A stretch of 64,000 bases of DNA from Bacteroidia bacterium (GTDB taxonomy: Bacteria > Bacteroidota > Bacteroidia > Flavobacteriales_D > Cryomorphaceae). The notes under the pieces are model-generated. The model was not told the DNA's origin. It saw only the letters and a program-made list of their open reading frames with translations, and did no database searches. Both the position numbers and the translations under genes were made by a program. This document shows positions 19,001 through 26,327 of the stretch, in pieces (position 1 is the stretch's first letter; each line of letters begins with the position of its first letter). The stretch is taken from NCBI GenBank assembly GCA_030427905.1, contig JAUICL010000004.1, positions 317,286-381,285 of the forward strand. The letters run 5' to 3'.

Positions 19001-20767
19001 GGTGTATTCTCATACCTGCAAGACAATGGAAGCAACGAGTCGGGCTATGGTTTGGTATACAACAACGGTAAGATGAGAATGTACATCATGACCGAAGGAA
19101 GCGCTGGAAACCAGTGGAACAATGGTCCTGGAGCCGAAATGGAACTCAATAAATGGAGTCACATTGCCGGTACATACGATGGCGAAACCATCAAGTTTTA
19201 CCTGAATGGGATCTTGATGGAAGAGCAAGCCGCTACAGGAAATATTGACTGGGAGTTTTTACCTATCGACTTTAGAATCGGAACCTTTTACGACGACAAT
19301 GAAGATGTTCGCTTCAATGGACAAATCGATGAAGTGAAAATTTGGGATACCGCTCTGACTGCTGAAGAAATTCGTGCCAATATGTGCCAGAAAATGGTCG
19401 GCGACGAAGAAAACTTGATTGGTTACTTCAATTTGAATGACGGGCCAGGAAGTATTAACGTTACTGATCTGAGTGTCAATGCCAACCACGGAGTAGTAGA
19501 AGGAAACTTTGATGTGAATGCCAACTGGACCATTTCAGGTGCACACATCGGTGATGAAAGCGCTACGATGTACGGTTCTGACCTGATGACTACACCTATT
19601 GCCATTTCGAGTGATATGTATGGAGAGCTTAGCTTGATAGCTAATGATGAAAACGTACTTGGAGCACACGTATACCGTGTGAATGAGAATCCAGATGCTT
19701 CAGAGATTAGCGATTTGAATGAAAACGCTTCGCACTTCGGAATCTACGTTGTAGGAAGTGGTTACGTGTCTTATGCTTACGACTATAGCGCGTATTCTGA
19801 AGCCGTAGCCGAAGCTGAGAATTTGATGCTCTTTTCGAGAAACAATGGCGCAACAGATATCTGGACCGTTGCCGTAACAGAAAACAACACGGACGAAAGT
19901 GTACTTTCTGGAGAAACGTCTGCGAGTCAGCATGTTTATCTTTCAACCGATGCATCTACATGTGCCTTCCCTTCTGGAGCTACTTTCGGTGACGAGGAAG
20001 TGAGCTCGGCAGTGCTTAGCTGGGATGAAGTAGAAGGTGCTTCTTACAATTTGATTTACGGCCCTGCTGGAGCTGAAATTCAAAACGGTACGCTCATCGA
20101 AGGAATTACCGAAAGTGAGTACCTCGTAGAAGGTCTTCAGGCTAATTCCAGTTTTGTGTACTATATCCAGACCATTTGCGGCGATGACGAAACGAGCTAC
20201 TGGGTAGGACCAGTGCCTTTCAACACCTTGCAATGCGAAGCTCCTGCGAATATCAATGTCGATGAAGTAACATCAAATTCGGTAAGTCTCACATGGGAAG
20301 GTGGATCGGCGTCTACGTACCTGATCGAGTGGGGGCCAGCAGGTTTCACACTTGGTTTTGGAATTCAAAGTGCTGCCAATGAGCTACCACTTGTTCTTGA
20401 GCCGCTTGCGCCAAATACGACTTACGAATTCTACGTGCAAACCGTATGTGGTGAGTGGGGCGAAAGTGTTTGGATGGGGCCTTATTCCTTCACTACCGAA
20501 GATCCGAATGGATTGGTGGAAGCAGAAGCATACAATACGGTAGTTTATCCGAACCCAGCTCAAGACCGTTTGACTGTATCGAGCGATTTGGTTGATGAGT
20601 CGGCCATTATTCAGATATACGACATCACCGGAAAGATGATGATAGAATCGCAAACCGGTGCCAATGAAGTGATTGAAATCAGCGTGATTGACCTGGAGTC
20701 AGGTGTTTACATCTTGAGCATTCAGAGCGATAAAGCAACACAATCAATGAGATTTGTTAAGAATTAA
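16031..20767 (+). CDS. Giant LamG/FN3 surface protein with T9SS sorting domain
   Basis: A 1578-residue protein. I place the start at 16031 because a signal peptide begins there (F-W-I-Y-M-L-A-I-C-L-P-V-F-S-M-A-Q); upstream in-frame codons overlap the previous gene and terminator. Layout: LamG/concanavalin-like ~34-240, unknown module ~245-391, FN3 ~392-482; LamG ~490-706, unknown module ~713-848, FN3 ~848-938; LamG ~943-1150, unknown module ~1170-1310, FN3 ~1310-1400, FN3 ~1401-1490; T9SS sorting domain ~1500-1578. The LamG plus unknown plus FN3 unit is thus repeated three times. LamG domains bind glycans or other ligands; this is likely a surface adhesin or substrate-capture protein working with the neighbouring receptor and phosphodiesterase. 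The partner substrate is not shown by sequence. Confidence 0.85.
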   Translation: MNKTTKIRFWIYMLAICLPVFSMAQGGQSALSITEFSQYLEISKEGTTDFDFGADQDFTIEFWISIPSETTGFGGDPAIISDKDWDSGNNPGFVIFLESGAVRCNIGTGGTRLDIDHDYNMEDDQWHHVALSADRDGDLNLIVDGVIVGSTSMVGFGDITSPNNIYLGQDGVAGYASIKYRMDELRFWNEALSQETIQQNICLKADEADENLIAYYSFDDESFMDIAGDHDLVVPADGPGFATSGAHIGDASVSSYLTDWSDVEVELSSTQFGTALVDNVQGLDGVNIYYVEGEPNDDNGFLSLENQSGYFGVHVAAISEGTANFTYNYDGYAAAEAVAAEENFDMFYRLHSGQQAWTSTGAFHNTDAKTFLVTGTGFSAQLILGQTLDGICPEPYSFELDQIDMISAQLSWGEDGLASEVVYGPAGFTPEDGMLITDLESSSIALEGLSPNTDYDAYVRHACVGLDASAWVGPLSFTTDALPVVSSTGAGSTIDFIGGDDGQNVHMDLGEVAIAENSFTVEMWVNVRDVQGDPAFFSNKDWNSGNNTGLNIFMQGSGAFKVNYKTDESPRVDISSDVSILNAWNHIAVVVNRDENMTLYINGIEVNSGDISTTTGTLASDLPWILGQDGTGNYSYGHQFDGWIDEVRIWNGVRTPEELRQNMCVRLSGTEPGLMNYFPLDNASGIVANDHANELNHATIYNIEEANWVMSAAAIGEESVWSYGEAISDLSLSSAANGTLSATNYDALQGFHIYRIDQAPNHTVGMTALEGEQIQFGVFPVGTGSADVSYDYTGWTEAETATEELALFGRENLDFPYWLNTNASTDEMTLTATISNRTEFLIGVPLTGTCDDPTDLAVEASVYSGLVSWTTGGSANWNLSYGPAGITPEEGTIELFTGDNPYTIAGLEPETSYYVFVQDSCVGIGTSNWVGPIEFTTLEIPAYLNTGAGTALSFDGSQSTSHGTPESLRPETAVTLEAWINPVELTTAWTGVFSYLQDNGSNESGYGLVYNNGKMRMYIMTEGSAGNQWNNGPGAEMELNKWSHIAGTYDGETIKFYLNGILMEEQAATGNIDWEFLPIDFRIGTFYDDNEDVRFNGQIDEVKIWDTALTAEEIRANMCQKMVGDEENLIGYFNLNDGPGSINVTDLSVNANHGVVEGNFDVNANWTISGAHIGDESATMYGSDLMTTPIAISSDMYGELSLIANDENVLGAHVYRVNENPDASEISDLNENASHFGIYVVGSGYVSYAYDYSAYSEAVAEAENLMLFSRNNGATDIWTVAVTENNTDESVLSGETSASQHVYLSTDASTCAFPSGATFGDEEVSSAVLSWDEVEGASYNLIYGPAGAEIQNGTLIEGITESEYLVEGLQANSSFVYYIQTICGDDETSYWVGPVPFNTLQCEAPANINVDEVTSNSVSLTWEGGSASTYLIEWGPAGFTLGFGIQSAANELPLVLEPLAPNTTYEFYVQTVCGEWGESVWMGPYSFTTEDPNGLVEAEAYNTVVYPNPAQDRLTVSSDLVDESAIIQIYDITGKMMIESQTGANEVIEISVIDLESGVYILSIQSDKATQSMRFVKN

Positions 20768-20793
20768 AAGAGAATCCTGTTTGAAATAAAGTC

Positions 20794-20825
20794 AAGTCGG
20801 AGCTGTTTTAGGACAGCTCCGACTT
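20794..20825 (+). terminator. Strong intrinsic hairpin after the LamG protein gene
   Basis: Perfect 13-bp arms (AAGTCGGAGCTGT / ACAGCTCCGACTT) with a 6-nt loop, ending 18 bp before the FAD oxidoreductase start. It would end or thin out the upstream transcript. A poor T-tract leaves some readthrough possible. Confidence 0.75.
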
Positions 20826-20843
20826 CCTAATATAAAAGCTTAT

Positions 20844-22016
20844 ATGAATTACGATCTAGCCGTAGTAGGAGGTGGAATCCTTGGGTCATTTCACGCATAC
20901 CATGCCGCAAAAGCGGGTTTGAAAACTATAATCATTGAAAAGAGTCCCAAGGCCATGGGGGCGTCAGTTCGCAATTTTGGTCAGGTGGTTCCATCTGGCT
21001 TTGACTTGAATAGGTGGCACCATTACGGCAGATACTCAACCGAACTGTACAAGCAGTTTGGACGTGACCACGGCTTCGATGTTTTCGAAAACGGAAGCAC
21101 GTACATAGCTTCGACTATGGGCGAGCTAGCTGTTCTTGAAGAAGCTTACCAACGCTTTCTAGAAAGCGGCTATGAGTGCGAACTCTGGTCTAAATCGAAA
21201 TTGATAAATCGGTACCCCGCTGTAGATGTCAACTATCCCGTAGGAGCCTTGCACTTTCCACAAGAAGTGTCAGTGATCCCTGGAAACTTAATGAATCAAC
21301 TCCATGGCATGCTCGAGGAAATGGGAGTGGAAGTATTGACAAACACCGCTGTGGTGCGATGTGATGCCGAAGCCGATTCTGCCCTAATTTTGACGGCTGG
21401 CGGAATGCGCATTTCTGCTTCAAAGGCAATCATTTGCAATGGTAGCGATTTCGAATTTTTATACCCTGAGATATTTGCCAACGCGCCACTCGAGTTGGTC
21501 AAGCTCCAAATGCTACAAACCCATCCCATCCAGAAGGCGCGGATCCCGGGGAATATTCTCACCGGCCTTTCCGTTAGGAGATACGAGAGTTTTAAGGGAT
21601 GCCACGCCCACGCATTGCTCGACCCATCAGAAGTTAACACCGATTTGACCGACAATGGCATTCACATTCTCTTCAAGCAGAATCCGGATGGATCAGTTGT
21701 TATTGGCGATTCGCACCACTATGCCGACATTCACCGCAGAGACCAGCTCGATTTCGCAGAAAACGGGTATGTAAACGATCTCATTCTAAATGAAGCAAAC
21801 CGCATAATTCCCTTTCCGAAGTCAAAAATAGCACGAGCTTGGAGTGGCTACTACAGCCAAACCACTTCTGAAGAGGGTATATTCGAGTTTAATATTGAAA
21901 ATCAAATCTATATTAGTACTGGAATAGGCGGGAAAGGTATGACTGCAAGTGCAGGGTATGCCGCGGAGAACATAAAGCGAATATTCGCACTCGAAAAGAT
22001 AAGTATGAAGGCGTGA
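20844..22016 (+). CDS. FAD-dependent oxidoreductase, TIGR03364 (phosphonate-associated) type
   Basis: A 390-residue DAO-family flavoenzyme. The N-terminal dinucleotide fold is clear (V-V-G-G-G-I-L-G-S, residues 7-15, with I-I-I-E-K-S after strand 2) and the C-terminal G-I-G-G-K-G-M-T-A-S closes the FAD site. The internal V-R-N-F-G-Q-V-V-P-S segment and overall length fit TIGR03364, a clade noted for sitting beside phosphonatase-like HAD enzymes; relatives oxidatively deaminate 2-aminoethylphosphonate or its N-methyl form to phosphonoacetaldehyde. The HAD gene at the other end of this locus would then cleave the aldehyde. Cytoplasmic. Its stop overlaps the regulator start by 4 bp. Confidence 0.8.
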   Translation: MNYDLAVVGGGILGSFHAYHAAKAGLKTIIIEKSPKAMGASVRNFGQVVPSGFDLNRWHHYGRYSTELYKQFGRDHGFDVFENGSTYIASTMGELAVLEEAYQRFLESGYECELWSKSKLINRYPAVDVNYPVGALHFPQEVSVIPGNLMNQLHGMLEEMGVEVLTNTAVVRCDAEADSALILTAGGMRISASKAIICNGSDFEFLYPEIFANAPLELVKLQMLQTHPIQKARIPGNILTGLSVRRYESFKGCHAHALLDPSEVNTDLTDNGIHILFKQNPDGSVVIGDSHHYADIHRRDQLDFAENGYVNDLILNEANRIIPFPKSKIARAWSGYYSQTTSEEGIFEFNIENQIYISTGIGGKGMTASAGYAAENIKRIFALEKISMKA

Positions 22017-22636
22017 TGAATACCAAAAATGCAAATCAAGTAGAAACGGAATCGAACTCAAGAGGCGTTTCAAAAAGCAACGCACTAGGAATGGTTGGGC
22101 AAAATATCCGGGCGCTCCGCAAAGAAATGGGGTGGAGCTTGAAGGATTTGGCTGAAAAAAGCAGCGTTACCCCTGGGTTGATTTCAAGAATCGAAAACTT
22201 CCGAACAATTCCATCCCTTCCGGTACTTCACCATATCGCAGTGGCGTTTCAAGTGCCCCTTGCCGAATTGGTTGAAAACATTGATGGAAACGATAGCCTG
22301 TACATTCTGACCAGAAAAGGGGAAGGTGAAACCGAAGATCGTGATGACTCGGCCGGACTGATTTACGAAAGCCTACTTTCGCAACCCATTGGCGATTCTA
22401 CGATTCGCGTCAATGTGGTTACCGTTAACCCAGACACCTATAGGCCGCCTATCTCCAATGATGGAATGGAGCTTTTATACGTTTTGAACGGTGACATCGA
22501 ATACGGAATCGGTGAGGAAGTCATTAATCTTCGCCAGGGTGATACCCTTTACTTCAATGGGAAGATTCCACATTCGCTGAAGAACAACTCAGAATCTGCT
22601 GTAACCTTGTTTAAGGTGTACTTCTTGAAGCCTTAA
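22013..22636 (+). CDS. XRE-family regulator with C-terminal cupin
   Basis: A 207-residue regulator. Helix-turn-helix ~30-85 (I-R-A-L-R-K-E-M-G-W-S-L-K-D-L-A; G-L-I-S-R-I-E-N) followed by a cupin sensor domain ~125-205 (L-Y-V-L-N-G-D-I-E-Y-G; H-S-L-K-N). XRE-cupin proteins usually sense a small metabolite of the pathway next to them. ATGA overlap with the FAD oxidoreductase gene points to a regulator of this locus. A ~25-residue disordered N-terminus precedes the HTH. Confidence 0.87.
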   Translation: MMNTKNANQVETESNSRGVSKSNALGMVGQNIRALRKEMGWSLKDLAEKSSVTPGLISRIENFRTIPSLPVLHHIAVAFQVPLAELVENIDGNDSLYILTRKGEGETEDRDDSAGLIYESLLSQPIGDSTIRVNVVTVNPDTYRPPISNDGMELLYVLNGDIEYGIGEEVINLRQGDTLYFNGKIPHSLKNNSESAVTLFKVYFLKP

Positions 22637-22665
22637 GCTTTGGTGGTACTTTTCGAATAAAAAAT

Positions 22666-22688
22666 AGCCCGCTTAAAGCGGGCTTTTT
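22666..22688. terminator. Bidirectional terminator between XRE-cupin and NmrA genes
   Basis: Stem AGCCCGCT / AGCGGGCT with a 3-nt loop, A-run before and T5 after. It serves convergent transcripts from both sides. Confidence 0.85.
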
Positions 22689-22731
22689 ACTTCCGAGACT
22701 TGGCATCTCAGTATTGCTGGAGCTAGGCTGT

Positions 22732-23568
22732 TTAGGCTTCTACTGGCTGGTTCCATACTCCAGAAGACGCCGTGTCTGCAACATACTGAGCAAAGGTTTT
22801 GGCTTTTCTTCCTAAAATGGTTTCGATGTCGTGCGAAATCTTTTGATTTTCAGGATTGGTGAGCACATGAGAGAATAGGTACTCAATAAGCCAAATCACA
22901 TCGCCAGGAAGGCCAGCCGCCTTCATTCCGTCCACATATTCAGCCAAGCTGATTTTGTGCAGATTGAGTTTTCTGCCAGTCGATTCGGCTATCAGGTCTA
23001 CGATTTTTTCGAATGTGACAAGTTCGGGCCCCGTCACTTCTACAATTTGACCATTGTAGCCATCATCCATCAATACCTTGGCGGCCACAGCTGCAATGTC
23101 ATCTGCATCCACAAAAGGAATCAAAACATCCGAAAGGGGTAGGGCTACTTCGCCGCTGAGAATGCCATCGAGGAAGAAGCTCTCACTCCAGTTTTGATTG
23201 AACCACGATGCGCGTACAATGGTGTAGCCAATTCCAGACTTGGCAACGATTTCTTCGCAGGCTTCGGCTTCTGTCTCACCTTTTCCCGATAGAAGAACCA
23301 TTTTTTTGACACCCAATTCCACAGCGAGATGTGTTAGGCTGGTTATGGCTTCTTTGGCTCCTGGTACGGCTAGGTCGGGGTAGTAGGTCACGTACATTCG
23401 CTCTATTCCACTTAGGGCTTTGACCCAGGTTTCTTTGTTGTCCCAGTCAAAGCCAGGGTTCGCATTTCGAGAACCAATTCGCGGCTCTATTCCGTTCTTT
23501 TGAAGGTGTTGCACTACGCGGCTTCCCGTTTTTCCTGTTCCGCCGATTACTAATACTTGAGAGTTCAT
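22732..23568 (-). CDS. NmrA-like NAD(P)-binding protein (atypical SDR)
   Basis: A 278-residue Rossmann protein with G-G-T-G-K-T-G at residues 9-15 and V-K-K-M-V-L-L-S-G-K-G, typical of NmrA/SDR-a5 proteins such as QOR2 and triphenylmethane reductase. It lacks the classical YxxxK dyad. Such proteins bind or use NAD(P)H in redox sensing or quinone reduction. Last gene of a five-gene minus-strand run starting with an AraC regulator; 12 bp from the DUF1772 gene, so cotranscribed. Confidence 0.85.
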   Translation of the reverse strand: MNSQVLVIGGTGKTGSRVVQHLQKNGIEPRIGSRNANPGFDWDNKETWVKALSGIERMYVTYYPDLAVPGAKEAITSLTHLAVELGVKKMVLLSGKGETEAEACEEIVAKSGIGYTIVRASWFNQNWSESFFLDGILSGEVALPLSDVLIPFVDADDIAAVAAKVLMDDGYNGQIVEVTGPELVTFEKIVDLIAESTGRKLNLHKISLAEYVDGMKAAGLPGDVIWLIEYLFSHVLTNPENQKISHDIETILGRKAKTFAQYVADTASSGVWNQPVEA

Positions 23569-23580
23569 AAGTGTTTGGTA

Positions 23581-24066
23581 TTAAGGTGTTTGTTGTTTGA
23601 ATATTGAAATGAGTAATAAGATGAAGGAGACTATGCCGAAGGTGGTTCGAAGGTTGTGAAGCCGGTTCCAGCTCTCTTCATAATAGGTTCTAAATCTGTG
23701 AGCTTCTTCAGATGCCAATTGAGTGAGATCCAGTTGATCGAGGGCATTGTTGAGCGGCACATTTCCAAATGCTGTGATTCCAAAGGTGCCGATGGCGTAT
23801 ACCAGTGCCGCCGCTAGAGCAAACCAGAACACTGGCTTTGTTTGAAATTGGAAGTAGGCGTTGAGAATTAGAGCGAAAAGACTTCCGAAGAATACCGTGA
23901 AAAAGACGGGGTTTAGAATCTCTCGGTTGATACTTTGCATCGTCTCGAGGTAGGTCATATCGGGCACTTTCTTGGTGCCGAGAATGACTGACACTGACCA
24001 CGCGAAAAAGAATCCTGCGGAAAGTGCGCTCAGCACAGTGGTAGAAAAGAGAATGGCGGTTTTCAT
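23581..24066 (-). CDS. DUF1772 (anthrone-oxygenase-like) membrane protein
   Basis: A 161-residue protein with four membrane segments. I take the start at 24066 because M-K-T-A-I-L-F-S begins the first helix and overlaps the preceding stop by ATGA; a longer in-frame reading upstream has soluble low-complexity composition. DUF1772 proteins (conserved R-x-x-N-x-x-R/W-N-R-L-H-N-x-R-T near the third helix) are related to anthrone oxygenases, with no general function known. Middle of the AraC-linked operon. Confidence 0.82.
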   Translation of the reverse strand: MKTAILFSTTVLSALSAGFFFAWSVSVILGTKKVPDMTYLETMQSINREILNPVFFTVFFGSLFALILNAYFQFQTKPVFWFALAAALVYAIGTFGITAFGNVPLNNALDQLDLTQLASEEAHRFRTYYEESWNRLHNLRTTFGIVSFILLLISIFKQQTP

Positions 24067-24452
24067 TGGGCAAGGTTTTTGGCGTAGCTCTTTCCAACGA
24101 GTGAAACCACGATAAAAAATTCGGCGACGATGATGTAAAACATGGGGTGGCCAAAGAAGCCAGCGTAGCTTCCCCCAGCTGGGATGATAAACACCGGTAC
24201 CGTAATGATGGCGTCGAGCAGAGCGGCTACCAATACAAACCGCAAAGCGAGGAGTGTTGGGGCCATATTGCCACGTCGATAGAATAGGTAGGTGCAAAGA
24301 GCCGCGCAAGGTATCACACCAATTGCAAGGGCCAAATTGGCTTGTAGCTCTGGGTTTTCGAGTAGGGGAAGTGTGTACGAAAGCAAGTAAATGCTGACTC
24401 CGAGTGTCCATGCCAACACTGCCGTGGCGATACTGGATAGTTGATTTTTCAT
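24063..24452 (-). CDS. Hypothetical four-helix membrane protein in AraC-linked operon
   Basis: A 129-residue protein from the ATG at 24452 (M-K-N-Q-L-S-S), chosen over an upstream ATG that overlaps the previous gene. Four hydrophobic helices with short loops; Y-R-R-G between helices 2 and 3. No named domain recognised with certainty. Starts 11 bp after the haem-binding gene and overlaps the DUF1772 start by 4 bp, so it is translationally coupled. Confidence 0.72.
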   Translation of the reverse strand: MKNQLSSIATAVLAWTLGVSIYLLSYTLPLLENPELQANLALAIGVIPCAALCTYLFYRRGNMAPTLLALRFVLVAALLDAIITVPVFIIPAGGSYAGFFGHPMFYIIVAEFFIVVSLVGKSYAKNLAQ

Positions 24453-24463
24453 GATTGGTTGGT

Positions 24464-24832
24464 TTAGATGGCGTCGAGCCAATTTTTAAGTGTTGAGTAT
24501 TCTTCAGGGCTCAGCGTGGTGCCTGGCTGCGGCATGCGCTTTAGCTCAAAAACTTGCTTTTTGATCTTCTCAGCACGTCGCTCCATATTTTTCAAGGTGA
24601 AAACCATAAACGGATTTCGCTTTTTGTGACAGGTATTGCACTTCAATTGAAGAATAGAAAGAGCTTCTTCTTGAAGATCAATAGGGGTGTCGTTCGAGTG
24701 AGCTTCAATCCGCATATCCAGGCTTTCCGATTGAGATTGCGAACTGGAATTGGCCGCTAGGATGGAGAATAAAATCGCTAGCGCAATGGCTATGCTAATC
24801 CCCATATTTCTTTGCTTTGCTTTCTTGATCAT
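24464..24832 (-). CDS. Exported haem-binding (CxxCH) protein
   Basis: A 122-residue protein with an N-terminal membrane/signal segment (~10-28) and a single c-type haem motif C65-N-T-C68-H69. The downstream M-P-Q-P-G and W-L segments match the small haem-binding domain common in Bacteroidota, in which a distal methionine ligates the haem. Periplasmic electron carrier or redox sensor. First structural gene downstream of a direct-repeat operator and the AraC gene. Confidence 0.82.
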   Translation of the reverse strand: MIKKAKQRNMGISIAIALAILFSILAANSSSQSQSESLDMRIEAHSNDTPIDLQEEALSILQLKCNTCHKKRNPFMVFTLKNMERRAEKIKKQVFELKRMPQPGTTLSPEEYSTLKNWLDAI

Positions 24833-24855
24833 AATTCTTGGTTTGAATGATGATG

Positions 24856-24921
24856 CAAAGCTATGGTCACTGTTTTCCAGCGACTTATTCGAAAGGAATT
24901 CTGATTTATTCGAAAGGGATT
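24856..24921 (-). promoter_or_regulatory. AraC-type direct-repeat operator and promoter
   Basis: Two copies of TTATTCGAAAGG(A/G)ATT on the + strand, at 24885-24900 and 24906-24921, are spaced exactly 21 bp start to start, i.e. two helical turns. Downstream on the minus strand is TAGCTTTG (24863-24856), a good -7 element with no -33 TTG at the right distance. That is the layout expected for activation by an AraC-family monomer pair next to RNA polymerase. Confidence 0.7.
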
Positions 24922-25788
24922 TTACACCTGACTAGGTCTGTACCCAAACTTTTTTTCGAAGGCATTCGAAAATGACCCAAGACTGTCGTAGCCTACGGCC
25001 CAAGCCGCTTCCTGGATGGTCTTTTCTTCGTTTTTGATGAGTGCGTGCGCCTTTTTTAACCGCTCGTTTTGCAAGTATTTGAAAACGGGTACTCCAAATT
25101 GCGTTTTGAAATCGCGCTTCAGCTTATTGGTATTGGTTCCCACGCGGTGCGCTAGCTCGGTAAGCGTTGGTGGATTCTCTAAATCGGAAATCAAAATTTC
25201 ATGCGCCAAGTGCATTTGTTTGAGCTGAGTGGAGTCCAATCCCACCGATTTCTGGCTGGCCAAGTACCCAAAATAATGCGAGAGCAAAGCCGTCATATGG
25301 CTTTTGTAAAACATCATTTTCAATTGGTCTTGATGGGTATTCTTGAATATCTGATCCACCAAAATATACATCTCGGGAGTCATGTGAAATATGGGACCCT
25401 CTACGTAGTGGTCAACGGGGTGAACGAGTTGGCCCAGAAATTTCTCCATAAACACATCTTCACCATTCGGGAGTTTATCTAAGTTGCGAATGGTTGTAGC
25501 TATAACGAGACATTGCAGGGGTTTGTTGGGTGAAACATGGTGCGCAAATTCTACATGTTCATCGGCATAAAAGGACAAGACCATGCCTTTGGTGTGATGA
25601 AACTCCTTGGTTTTGCCTTTGTACTTTACCTGAAGTCCTACATCTCCAGCGCCATAGAAAGCGATGGCAATGACGGCTTCATCAAACAGACAGGAATCAA
25701 CCACTTGCTTGTCAGCTTTGGCTTCTTCCAAAAGGATGGTGAAATCATTGATGTCGACTATTTCCCGGTTCATCCGCTCATTTGCCAA
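24922..25788 (-). CDS. AraC-family transcriptional regulator
   Basis: A 288-residue protein. The C-terminal ~100 residues carry the double helix-turn-helix (L-T-E-L-A-H-R-V-G-T-N-T-N-K-L-K-R-D-F and A-A-W-A-V-G-Y-D-S-L-G-S-F-S-N-A-F ending F-G-Y-R-P-S). The N-terminal ~180 residues form a ligand-binding region without a recognised name. It is followed directly by a direct-repeat site and a four-gene operon, which it probably activates. The second repeat ends at the base next to its stop codon. Confidence 0.9.
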   Translation of the reverse strand: MANERMNREIVDINDFTILLEEAKADKQVVDSCLFDEAVIAIAFYGAGDVGLQVKYKGKTKEFHHTKGMVLSFYADEHVEFAHHVSPNKPLQCLVIATTIRNLDKLPNGEDVFMEKFLGQLVHPVDHYVEGPIFHMTPEMYILVDQIFKNTHQDQLKMMFYKSHMTALLSHYFGYLASQKSVGLDSTQLKQMHLAHEILISDLENPPTLTELAHRVGTNTNKLKRDFKTQFGVPVFKYLQNERLKKAHALIKNEEKTIQEAAWAVGYDSLGSFSNAFEKKFGYRPSQV

Positions 25789-25918
25789 TTCCGGTTTTTT
25801 CGGATCGACGTGTTGCTAAAATACGGTTTAAACAATTAGGGTAGCGAGCAGGATGAATGATATTCAACCGCATACCAACCCCTTATCCGAGCTTGTTGGA
25901 AGAAAGCCCCGCTTTAGC

Positions 25919-26290
25919 CTAGCCCACCAGCCCTTTGAATCCACCAAAGACCATTCGCCTGGCGTCGAAGATAAGCCGTTCTGGGTCTGTAAGCGGGCCT
26001 ACCAGCTTGCCCATTCTAGGATCTAGTGGCACCTGCTTATTGGCTGTGTCTCGTACTCCTTTTGAAGGAAACACCGCCCAGCCAAACACCACCACTTCAT
26101 CAGATTTAAGATCGACCACATCGGCAAAGGAGCGGGTCCCTTCCAATGTCAGGTCATCGCCCACGAACTCAAAATAAGCCGTGGCGCCATATTCTTTCCA
26201 GATTTCACCAACCTGCTCAGCTACCTCGCGGTACGTGTCGAGATGTTGACGCGCGATAGGAAGGAGAAAACCATCGATGTAGTTTTCCAT
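25919..26290 (-). CDS. DUF1428 family protein
   Basis: A 123-residue protein starting at the ATG at 26290 (M-E-N-Y-I-D-G-F), which matches the usual start of DUF1428 better than an ATG ten codons upstream. A dimeric alpha-beta barrel fold is expected; residues V-V-F-G-W-A-V-F-P-S and D-P-R-M are family hallmarks. Function unknown; cytoplasmic. It lies 37 bp after the peroxiredoxin gene on the same strand. Confidence 0.85.
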   Translation of the reverse strand: MENYIDGFLLPIARQHLDTYREVAEQVGEIWKEYGATAYFEFVGDDLTLEGTRSFADVVDLKSDEVVVFGWAVFPSKGVRDTANKQVPLDPRMGKLVGPLTDPERLIFDARRMVFGGFKGLVG

Positions 26291-26327
26291 ATGAATCGTT
26301 TTTTGGGAGCTTCGCTCCAACCCAAAC

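Noticed and set aside
24067..24411. Longer reading of the DUF1772 protein
   Set aside because: It lies opposite frame to a membrane-protein gene and has no hydrophobic segments; the ATGA overlap at 24063-24066 marks the start.
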